NCBI GenBank assembly: GCA_963169235.1
Contig: CAUJCX010000030.1
Span: 1-53,050 of the forward strand
Direction: 5' to 3'
Length of the DNA stretch: 53,050 nucleotides
DNA from: Actinomycetota bacterium
GTDB taxonomy: Bacteria > Actinomycetota > Thermoleophilia > Miltoncostaeales > Miltoncostaeaceae
Shown here: in pieces, positions 46,077 to 53,050 of the stretch
How positions within the stretch are numbered: the stretch's first letter is position 1
Layout: every line of letters begins with the position of its first letter
Position numbers and translations under genes: made by a program
The notes under the pieces: generated by a model
Database searches by the model: none
What the model was told of the DNA's origin: nothing
Seen by the model: only the letters and a program-made list of their open reading frames with translations

Positions 46077-46083
46077 TGTCAAG
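46069..46083. promoter_or_regulatory. TetR operator 1, covering the repressor start codon
   Basis: CTTGACA-T-TGTCAAG, perfect 7-bp arms. Overlaps ATG 46076 and abuts the -10 TATCGT at 46084-46089 (minus strand). Confidence 0.65.
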
Positions 46084-46089
46084 ACGATA
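46084..46089 (-). promoter_or_regulatory. -10 element of the TetR gene
   Basis: TATCGT on the minus strand, 7 nt before the ATG; leaderless transcript predicted. Confidence 0.45.
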
Positions 46090-46114
46090 GCGCATGCTCG
46101 CCTCGCAGACGCAC

Positions 46115-46128
46115 CTGACACTGTCTAG
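46115..46128. promoter_or_regulatory. TetR operator 2, before the quinone reductase
   Basis: CTGACA-C-TGTCTAG, an imperfect copy of operator 1 with the same TGACA/TGTC core, 45 bp away and 18 nt before ATG 46146. Confidence 0.55.
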
Positions 46129-46145
46129 ATAGACGGGGGGAACCC

Positions 46146-46802
46146 ATGCACATCCTGGTGATCGACGGGCATCCGAACGCGCAGTCGCTCGCGAGCGCCC
46201 TGGCCGACCGCTATCGCGCGGGCGCCGAGGCCGCGGGCGCCGACGTGACCGTGCTCGCCGTGCGCGACATGCGGTTCGACGTGGTGCTGCGGTACGGGTA
46301 CCGCGGCACGCAGCCCGAGGAGCCCGACGTCACGGCCGCCCGCCGCGCGCTCGACCTCGCCGACCACGTCTGCGTGGTGACGCCCGTATGGTGGGGCGCG
46401 ACGCCCGCGCTGCTGAAGGGCTTCTTCGACCGCGTGCTGGAGCGGGGGTGGGCGTTCCGCTACACCGAGCGGGGGCTGCCCCAGGGCCTGCTGGCCGGGC
46501 GCAGCGCCGACGTGCTGATGACGTCCGACTCCCCGCGCTGGTACCTGCGGCTGCTGGCGGGCGATCCGGCGGTGAAGGCGCTGGTGCGCTCGACGCTGCG
46601 CTTCTGCGGCATGAAACCGGTGCGCCTGGTGCGGTTCACGTCGGTGCGCACCCGCGACGAGGCCCGCCGGGGCGAGTGGCTGCAGCGGGCCGAGCGGGAG
46701 GGCGCCCGTGCCGCCGCACGACCCCGCTGCGGCGCCAAGCGCCCCGCTCCCCCTCCGTCCGTGGCGGCGTCCCCCCAGGGCTGGGCCACGGCGGACGCGT
46801 GA
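46146..46802 (+). CDS. NAD(P)H-quinone reductase, flavodoxin-2 fold
   Basis: 218 aa. MHILVIDGHPNAQSLASALA is the FMN-binding start of the KefF/MdaB/NQO1-like flavodoxin-2 family, VTPVWWGATPALLKGFFDRV is its hallmark loop, and ERGWAFRYTERGLPQGLL continues the active site. Reduces quinones or other electrophiles by two electrons. The C terminus is a low-complexity Arg/Pro extension. It is divergent from a TetR repressor with a shared operator type, a common arrangement for induction by toxic electrophiles. Confidence 0.87.
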   Translation: MHILVIDGHPNAQSLASALADRYRAGAEAAGADVTVLAVRDMRFDVVLRYGYRGTQPEEPDVTAARRALDLADHVCVVTPVWWGATPALLKGFFDRVLERGWAFRYTERGLPQGLLAGRSADVLMTSDSPRWYLRLLAGDPAVKALVRSTLRFCGMKPVRLVRFTSVRTRDEARRGEWLQRAEREGARAAARPRCGAKRPAPPPSVAASPQGWATADA

Positions 46803-46815
46803 AGGGAGCATGATC

Positions 46816-46821
46816 ATGTGA
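46816..46821 (+). promoter_or_regulatory. AUG-UGA start-stop element before the dehydrogenase
   Basis: ATGTGA is followed at once by the gene's ATG (46822). GGGAG at 46804-46808 is ideally spaced (7 nt) for ATG 46816 but far (13 nt) from 46822, so ribosomes may start and stop before re-initiating. Confidence 0.4.
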
Positions 46822-49500
46822 ATGGCCCGCCCGCCCCAGACCCCGTTCACGCGCCTGGCGCGCGACGTCGCGGGCACGGTGCACACCGACCCGGCGTCGC
46901 GCGAGCTGTACGCGTGCGACGCCAGCCTGTACCGGCGGTTGCCGCAGGCCGTGCTGAGGGCGGCGCACGCCGACGACCTCGCCGCCGCCGTCGCGGCGTG
47001 CGCGCACCACGGCGTTGCGCTGACCATGCGCGGGGCGGGCACGAGCCTGGCGGGCCAGAGCGTGGGGACGGGGCTGGTGGTCGACGCCACCGCCCTGTCG
47101 GGGATCGCGGTGGACGCAGGCGCACGCACCGCCACCGTGGGGCCCGGCGCGGTGCTCGACCAGCTCAACGCCGCCGCCGCGCCGTTCGGGCTCACGTTCG
47201 GCCCCGACGTGGCCACCGCCTCGCGGGCGACGCTCGGCGGCATGGTCTCCAACAACTCCGCGGGCATGCGGTCGGTGGTGTACGGCCTCACGGCCGACCA
47301 CGTGGAGTCGCTGGACGTGGTGCTGGCCGACGGCACCACGGCGACGCTGCGCCGCGGCGTCGCACCGCCCGCGCAGGTCGCGGCGTGTGCCGACCTGGCC
47401 GCGGCGTGGGAGGGACCCTCGCTGATGCGGCGGGTGTCGGGCTACGCCTTGGATGCCCTCGCCGGGCCCGATCCCGACTGGCCGCGGCTGGTGTGCGGGT
47501 CGGAGGGAACGCTGGCCGTGATCACCGCCGCGACCGTGCGGCTGGTGCCCGTCCCGGCGCATCGGTCGCTGGTGCTGATGCCATTCGGCCGCGTGGAGGA
47601 CGCGCTGGCGGCGGTGGCCGACGTGCTCACCACCGGGCCCAGCGCCATCGAGCTGCTCGACCACGCGATGCTCGATCCCCGCAACCGCCCGGCGGCCGTG
47701 GCCCACCTGACCGCGTTCGGCGACGGGGTGGGCGCCATGCTGATGGTGGAGTACCAGGGCTCGCGCGACGACGTGGAGGCGGGCCTGGCCCTGCACGCGG
47801 GACGGGACGTGGTGCGCGACCCCGCCCAGCAGCGGCTGGTGTGGGCCGTACGCCGCGCGGGGCTGGCGCACGCGATGAGCGGCGAGGGCGTCGCGCACGT
47901 GGGTCCCGACCACAAGCCGCAGGCGTTCATCGAGGACCCCGCGGTGCCCCCCGAGCGGCTGCCCTCGTTCGCCCGCGCCGTGCGCGGCATCCTCGACGAC
48001 GAGCGCATCGGCGCCGTGTGGTTCGGCCACGCCAGCGTGGGGTGCCTCCATATCCGGCCGCTCATGGACCTGCGGGCCCCCGGCGCCGTCGACCGCATCC
48101 GCCGCATCGCCGAGGCCGTCGCCGACGCCGTGGTGGCGCACGACGGGTCGCTGTCGGGCGAGCACGGCGACGGCCGCGTGCGCAGCCCGCTGCTTGCGCG
48201 CATGTACGGGCCCGCGACCATGGCCGCGTTCGGCCGCGCGAAGGCCCTGATGGACCCGGACGGCATCCTCAACCCCGGCATCGTCGTGGACCCGGAGCCG
48301 CTCGAGGCAGGGCTGCGGATCGCGGCATCACCCGCGCTCGCCGCGCACACCACCGCGCTGTCGTTCGCCGCCGAGGGGGGCTTCGCCCGCGCCGCCGAGG
48401 CGTGCAACGGCAACGGGGCGTGCCGGGCCGCGTCCACCACCATGTGCCCCAGCTTCCAGGCCCTCCAGGACGAGCGCCACTCCACGCGCGGCCGCGCGGT
48501 GCTGCTGCGCGCCGCCCTGGAGGGACGGCTCGACGGGGGCCTTGCGAACCCGCAGTTGCACCAGGCCCTCGACCTGTGCCTGGCGTGCACCGCGTGCCGC
48601 AACGAGTGCCCCGCGTCGGTGGACATGGCCGCGCTGAAGGCGGAAGCCCTGGCCCACCGGCACCGCGCCGGGGGCGCATCGCCGACGGCGCGGCTGGCGG
48701 GCAACGCGCCGCGCCTGCTGGCCCTTGGGGCCCGCGCCCCGCGGCTCGCGCGGCTCGGCGCGCGGCTCGCGTCGCGGCGGGTGGGGCGGCCGCTGCCCGC
48801 CCCGACCGGCGTGTGGCGCCCCGGCCCCGACGACGCCGACCCCACCCACGTGCTGTTCGCCGACACGTTCACGCGGTTCATCGAGCACGACGTCGGCGAC
48901 GCGGCCATCGCCGTGCTGCGCCACGGCGGCGCCCGGGTGCGCGTGTCCGCTCCCGGCTGCTGCGGACGGCCGCTGCTCTCGCAGGGGTTCATCGGCGCCG
49001 CCCGCGCGGCCGTGCGGGGCGTGATCGGCGCGCTGGACGACGGCAGCGACGAGCCCATCGTGATGCTGGAGCCCTCGTGCGCGTCGATGCTGGGCCACGA
49101 CGCGGCCCGCCTGCTGGGCGACGATGCGGCCCAGCGCCGGGTGGCGGCCCGCCTCACCGACATCACCGCGTGCGCGGACGGCGCCCTCCCCACCGCCGAC
49201 GGCGTGGTGAGCCACGCCCACTGCCACGACGCGTCCGCCCGTGCCAAGGAGAGGCTGGCCCGCACCGTGGGCGCGACGGACTCGGGCGCCGGGTGTTGCG
49301 GCATGGCCGGGGCGTTCGGGTACCTGCACCCCGACGTGTCCCGCGCCGTGGCGGCCGACCGGCTGCTGCCCGCGCTGGACGGCGCCCGCCTGGCCGTGGC
49401 GCCGGGGTTCTCGTGCCGCTGCCAGGTGCGGGACCTCACGGGGGTCGCCGCGGTGCATCCGGCGCAGGCGCTGCGCGACGCGCTCGTCGGCGGGGCCTGA
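46822..49500 (+). CDS. FAD-linked oxidase / Fe-S fused dehydrogenase (GlcD-GlcF, D-lactate-dehydrogenase-like)
   Basis: 892 aa. The N-terminal FAD_binding_4 domain shows TMRGAGTSLAGQSVGTGLVV, ATLGGMVSNNSAGMRSVVYG, then an FAD-oxidase C domain with SLSGEHGDGRVRSPLL. The second half has two [4Fe-4S] sites (ACNGNGACRAASTTMCPSF and CLACTACRNECPASVD) and CCG domains (APGCCGRPLLSQG, GAGCCGMAGAFGYLHP). This layout oxidises D-2-hydroxy acids such as D-lactate or glycolate and passes electrons to the respiratory quinone. It may be co-transcribed with the quinone reductase 19 nt upstream. The electron acceptor and substrate remain open. Confidence 0.9.
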   Translation: MARPPQTPFTRLARDVAGTVHTDPASRELYACDASLYRRLPQAVLRAAHADDLAAAVAACAHHGVALTMRGAGTSLAGQSVGTGLVVDATALSGIAVDAGARTATVGPGAVLDQLNAAAAPFGLTFGPDVATASRATLGGMVSNNSAGMRSVVYGLTADHVESLDVVLADGTTATLRRGVAPPAQVAACADLAAAWEGPSLMRRVSGYALDALAGPDPDWPRLVCGSEGTLAVITAATVRLVPVPAHRSLVLMPFGRVEDALAAVADVLTTGPSAIELLDHAMLDPRNRPAAVAHLTAFGDGVGAMLMVEYQGSRDDVEAGLALHAGRDVVRDPAQQRLVWAVRRAGLAHAMSGEGVAHVGPDHKPQAFIEDPAVPPERLPSFARAVRGILDDERIGAVWFGHASVGCLHIRPLMDLRAPGAVDRIRRIAEAVADAVVAHDGSLSGEHGDGRVRSPLLARMYGPATMAAFGRAKALMDPDGILNPGIVVDPEPLEAGLRIAASPALAAHTTALSFAAEGGFARAAEACNGNGACRAASTTMCPSFQALQDERHSTRGRAVLLRAALEGRLDGGLANPQLHQALDLCLACTACRNECPASVDMAALKAEALAHRHRAGGASPTARLAGNAPRLLALGARAPRLARLGARLASRRVGRPLPAPTGVWRPGPDDADPTHVLFADTFTRFIEHDVGDAAIAVLRHGGARVRVSAPGCCGRPLLSQGFIGAARAAVRGVIGALDDGSDEPIVMLEPSCASMLGHDAARLLGDDAAQRRVAARLTDITACADGALPTADGVVSHAHCHDASARAKERLARTVGATDSGAGCCGMAGAFGYLHPDVSRAVAADRLLPALDGARLAVAPGFSCRCQVRDLTGVAAVHPAQALRDALVGGA

Positions 49501-49530
49501 GCCGTCCCCACGACGTCGGCGGGCGGGTAC

Positions 49531-49596
49531 GGCAAGATCGCGTGTCGCAGTCCTCAAGTTTCCGTACCCGCCTGCCGAGCGGGGGGTATGAGACTC
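49531..49596 (+). repeat. Duplicated 5' leader, copy 1
   Basis: Closely matches 52477-52543. Shared blocks: CAAGATCGCG, GTCCTCA, TTCCGTA, CTGCCGAG, GGGGGG and ATGAGACTC. Probably includes the promoter and ribosome binding site of both surface-protein genes. Confidence 0.75.
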
Positions 49597-52357
49597 TCTC
49601 GCGCCTACCCTCGCCGCCGGCCTCGCCCTTCCCGTTGCGGGCCAGGCCGCCTCTCTGTCCAGCACCGGCTCCGGCAACTGGAACGACACCAATACGTGGA
49701 CAGGCGACACGGGGTCGCCCGGCCCCGAGGCCGGGGACGACGTCACGATCTCCTCCGGCGACACCGTGACCCTGACGAGCGCGGCGAGCGTGGGCTCCCT
49801 CACCGTGCAGGACAACGCCGAGCTCGCCCTCGGCGGTAACGCGCTGACCCTCGCCTCGGACCTCCTGATCACCGAGGAGGGCACCGCGGGGCGGGTGACC
49901 TCATCCCCCACGAGCACCATCACCGTCGGACGTAACCTCGACCTGCGCAACGCCACCATCACCGGCACCGACATCACGGGAGCCTCGGGAGGCGTCACCC
50001 TGCTGGGCGAGGCCAGCATCGCCCGCACCCTCACCGTCAGCGGCCCCTCCACCACCATCACGTTCCAGCCCGACGCGATGGACAACGCGAACCCGATGCT
50101 GCAGGTCGGTTCGCTCGTGCGTAACGGCAGCCCCGTCGCGACCGGCACCATCGACTGGGACTACGTCACCGAGTACGGCACCATCGAGCCCGCCGTGGGC
50201 TCCAAGCTCAAGCTGATGGGTGCCACCAACACCCTCAACGGCTTCACGGTCTCATCGGCCGACCCCACCAAGTACGGCGTCACCTCCACCGGCACGTCCA
50301 TCGAGGCCACGTGGGGGGTCGCGCCGGCGAACACCGCGCTGCCCACGCTCACGGCACCCGCCCAGCCCCACCCCGGCGACACGCTCACGTGTTCTCAGGG
50401 CACGTGGACCAACGCCGCGTCGTACGCGTACACCTGGAAGCGCGGAGCGACCACCATCACCGGCCAGACGGGTGCGACGTACACCCTCACGAGCGCCGAC
50501 GTGGCCAGCACCATCACGTGCACCGTGACCGCCACGGGCGCCGCCGGCAGCACGGACGCCTCCAGCGCCGCGAGCGCCAGCGTGACGAGCAACCCGCCCG
50601 TCAACATCAGCGTCCCGAGCGTCGGCAGCGGCGACGTCACGACCGGCGACACCCTCACGTGCGCGCCCGGCACGTGGACCACGTCGCCCACCTACACGTA
50701 TGCGTGGAAGCGCGGCGCCGACGTCATCTCCGATCAGTCCGGCTCCACGTACACCGTCGGCGACGACGACGTGGACAACGCCGTGACCTGCGTCGTCACC
50801 GCGTCCAACGCGAGCGGCAGCGTCACGGCCGCAAGCACCGGCCGCACCGCGGTGCCCAAGGCCCCGGACCACCTCAAGGTGACGATGCCGACGGGCACGT
50901 TCTACCCCGGCCAGAGGGTCGACGTGCTGTTCGAGATGCCAACGCACACCCCCCGACCCGGTCAGGGCGCCAAGTTCAATACTGAGGTGACCTGCACCAT
51001 TGACGGCGAGGCGTGCATGGGCGGCGACGCCGCCCTGAACAACTTCTTCGTGAGTGACGACGCTCTGTGGGCCAAGACGTACCAGTCGGGAACGATCACC
51101 CGCGCCGGAACGCTGCGCGCGACCGTCTACGCCCGCAAGTGGGGCCGCACGTGGCAGGCCACGGCGGAGATGACGATCAGCCCGCTTCCCGACGCCAGCC
51201 CGGTGTTCGCGAAGAACGCCGGCACCGCGTGGAAGACCGCCGGGACCGCCGACAAGCTCGGCGTCTACACCCTGCCCCTAACCGCGATCGCCGGGTGGAC
51301 GCCCGACTGCGAGTCCCTCAACCCGGGCGGCAAGGCCATCGACACCCCCGTCGGCAAGGTCGGCTGCACCAAGGACGCCATCACCCTGGTGCCCACGTAC
51401 CCCGCCAAGGGGGAGAACACCTGGAAGGGCGAGCTGACGCTGCGCAACAACGGCGCCAGCGTGAAGGCACCCATCAACCTCACCGTCACCGCCGACCAGG
51501 CCCCGGCGGTCGAAACGGCGCCCGCACCGCTGGCCGCCGCGAACCTCTCGGCCGACGGCACCCTCACGTGCGGCACCGGCTCGAGCGTCACCAACCTCAG
51601 CACCGACACCGTCACGCAGAAGGACTCCAGCGGTCTGTGGGGTGTGTTCCTGGTGCAGTTCAAGGGCGCCACGGCCAGGACTGAGGAGTACTGGACGAAG
51701 TTCACGCTCCTCAACTACAAGAGCCTTTTGGAGGCCCACCCGACCTCCATCTTCGCCCCGTTCTGGCAGCAGCGGATCGACGCGCTGAGCAAGCAGATCC
51801 AGGATGAGGTCAAGGAGGTGGCCGCCCCCACGGCGAAGGCGTGCACGCAGGACAGCACGGGTGCCGCCACGACCAACCCGGTGCTCTCCACCGGCAACGC
51901 GTCGCTGACGGCCGACGCGACGAGCAACGGCGACATCACCGTCACCACCGCGAACCGCGCCGCCGACACGAAGACGAGCAGCAGCCGGGAGGCCGTCGGC
52001 ACCATCGCCGCCGCCAAGCGCACGAAGCCCGCCAAGCGCCTCAACGTGCCGGTCGCGATCGTGCTGGTCGACCGGGTCGGCACGGGCAAGAAGACCCGCA
52101 TGAAGGGCATCACGCTTCAGGTCGTCGGCCTCACCAACGGCAAGACCACCCTGAAGCTGCGCAAGCGGCCGGTCATCGGCACGAAGACCGTGGTCATCAC
52201 CAAGAACGTCACGGTCAACGGGGTCACCAAGAAGGTCCGTTCGACCGTCAAGGTGCCCAAGACCATCACGCTCAGCCGTCACGCCCGGCTGGGGATCGTA
52301 ATGCTGCACCCGATCGGCAAGAAGCTCGTCCCCACCGTCGGGACGTTCCCCCGCTGA
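49588..52357 (+). CDS. Secreted multi-domain protein with Ig-like repeats; frameshift in the signal peptide
   Basis: About 920 codons. ATG 49588 opens MRLSRA, but the rest of the signal peptide (LAPTLAAGLALPVAGQAA) and the whole mature protein are in another frame, with no start codon in that frame before 49766. One more CT in the tract at 49594-49600 would join ATG to the signal peptide. The mature part begins STGSGNWNDTNTWTG, a G8/beta-helix-like region with AGDDVTISSGDTVTL, then two Ig-like repeats (PHPGDTLTCSQGTW ... YAYTWKRG about 50330-50590; TTGDTLTCAPGTW ... YAWKRG about 50600-50860), a cysteine-containing middle and a basic end. Type: cell-surface or extracellular protein, function unknown. 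Either phase-variable or a pseudogene. Confidence 0.75.
50330..50860 (+). repeat. Two tandem Ig-like repeat domains
   Basis: Each about 88 residues with PGDTLTC or TGDTLTC, xxGTW, YxYxWKRG, TYT and a second TC Cys. The paralogue at 52535 carries at least two more of the same family, with WTRDG in place of WKRG. Confidence 0.75.
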
Positions 52358-52363
52358 CGATGC

Positions 52364-52403
52364 GGGGGGAGGGGAACCCTGCGTGCAGAGTCCCCCTCCC
52401 CCC
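52364..52403 (+). terminator. Terminator after the first surface-protein gene
   Basis: GGGGGGAGGGGA (52364-52375) pairs with TCCCCCTCCCCCC (52391-52403) with one bulged C; the loop holds CTGC-GT-GCAG. Starts 7 nt after the stop. Confidence 0.7.
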
Positions 52404-52476
52404 GGCAGCGTCACCACCCGGGTGGCCGCTGGGCGCTGTGCTGCGCCGCGATGTCGACGGACGAGACGGCAGGATC

Positions 52477-52543
52477 GCGCAAGATCGCGCGTGACGGTCC
52501 TCAGGATTCCGTATGCATCTGCCGAGGGGGGCCCATGAGACTC
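52477..52543 (+). repeat. Duplicated 5' leader, copy 2
   Basis: Second copy of the leader at 49531-49596, ending in ATGAGACTC of the downstream paralogue. TATGCAT at 52512-52518 could be a -10 but is not conserved in copy 1. Confidence 0.7.
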
Positions 52544-53050
52544 ACTCCCGCTCTCGCCCTCGCCCTCGCCGCCGGCTTCGCTGTCCCCGTCGCCGGCCAG
52601 GCCGCCACGCCGGCAACCGTGAACACCGGGGTACCCACCATCACCGGCCCCGCGCCGCCGCACCCGGGTGACACGCTCACGTGCAACCCCGGCACGTGGA
52701 TCGACGCCCAGAGCTTCAGCTACACCTGGACCCGCGACGGCGTCGACCTGTCCCGCCCGAGCAGCGCCATGTACACCGTAAGCGACGCCGACCTCGGCAC
52801 ATCGCTGGGGTGCTCGGTGATGGGAATCGGCTTCAGCGGCAGCGCTACCGGCCACAGCACGGCCACCGCGAAGGTCACGCGCGGGGCGCCCGTCAACACG
52901 GCGGCACCGGCCCTGTCGGCCCCGTCCCCGGCCCGCGCCGGCGACGCGATCTCGTGCTCCCAGGGGACCTGGAACGGCGCCGCCGGCTACACGTACGCGT
53001 GGACCCGCGACGGCGTCGCCATCGCCGGCCAGAGCGCCGCGACGTACACC
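52535..53050 (+). CDS. Secreted Ig-repeat protein, paralogue (3' end outside window)
   Basis: 172 codons in the window, open to the last base. Signal peptide MRLTPALALALAAGFAVPVA then GQAA cleavage region, aligned with the broken signal peptide of the upstream paralogue but in one frame. The mature part goes straight into Ig-like repeats: HPGDTLTCNPGTW, FSYTWTRDGVDL, SAMYTVSDADLG, then ARAGDAISCSQGTW and YTYAWTRDGVAI. It lacks the G8-like N-terminal domain of its neighbour. ATG 52535 has GGGGGG just upstream. Confidence 0.85.
   Translation, partial: MRLTPALALALAAGFAVPVAGQAATPATVNTGVPTITGPAPPHPGDTLTCNPGTWIDAQSFSYTWTRDGVDLSRPSSAMYTVSDADLGTSLGCSVMGIGFSGSATGHSTATAKVTRGAPVNTAAPALSAPSPARAGDAISCSQGTWNGAAGYTYAWTRDGVAIAGQSAATYT

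Noticed and set aside
49766-52357. Taking GTG 49766 as the true start of the first surface protein
   Set aside because: It would remove the signal peptide and part of the G8-like domain, both of which are visible upstream in the same frame and match the paralogue.
51278-52855. Minus-strand frame of 525 codons opposite the surface-protein genes
   Set aside because: No recognisable motif, composition typical of GC-rich shadow frames, and the plus strand has a signal peptide and Ig-like repeats.

Overview
The window is GC-rich chromosomal DNA from an actinobacterium. The gene set fits the class Thermoleophilia (Solirubrobacterales-like): an S10-spc-alpha ribosomal superoperon with a zinc-type S14, an inositol-phosphate synthase, many GTG starts, many promoters sitting 6-9 nt in front of the start codon (leaderless genes), and tandem secreted proteins with Ig-like repeats of a kind frequent in that class. 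The class is an inference; no 16S rRNA gene is present.

Layout. 1-3081: rlmD-type rRNA methyltransferase (cut by the left edge), divergent from nagA, then a toxin-antitoxin-like pair. 3333-6401: cysD and a cysN-cysC fusion for sulfate activation, followed by a small opposite-strand gene. 6485-10496: ArsR-type regulator, secreted DUF6636-like protein, nitrilase-family hydrolase, NifU-like protein and inositol-1-phosphate synthase. 10712-15045: DUF1707-type membrane-stress protein, tRNA-Pro(CGG), PAP2_3/AUR1-like membrane phosphatase, small HTH protein, DacB-type D-Ala-D-Ala carboxypeptidase and a VapBC-like pair. 15210-18191: Gfo/Idh/MocA oxidoreductase and, divergent from it, a compact relay of very small membrane-protein ORFs linked end to end by overlapping stop/start codons; I do not recognise this locus. 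18216-25542: ligA and a HAD phosphatase, an ArsB-like permease with a USP-type protein, surE, and a secreted TAP-like alpha/beta hydrolase.

25472-42755, minus strand: one long translation/secretion/transcription superoperon read tuf, rpsJ, rplCDWB, rpsS, rplV, rpsC, rplP, rpmC, rpsQ, rplNXE, rpsZ, rpsH, rplFR, rpsE, rpmD, rplO, secY, adk, map, rpmJ, rpsMKD, rpoA, rplQ, truA. Genes are mostly coupled by 1- or 4-base overlaps. It lacks infA between map and rpmJ, is not preceded by rpsL-rpsG-fusA, and its adk has no ATG, GTG or TTG start (AUA is the only well-placed codon).

43251-53050, plus strand: a secreted copper-radical (galactose/glyoxal) oxidase, a TetR/flavodoxin-type quinone reductase divergent pair with matching palindromic operators, a GlcD-GlcF fused FAD/Fe-S dehydrogenase, and two tandem paralogous secreted Ig-repeat proteins sharing a duplicated 5' leader. 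The first of these is out of frame within its signal peptide at a short CT repeat; the second runs off the right edge.
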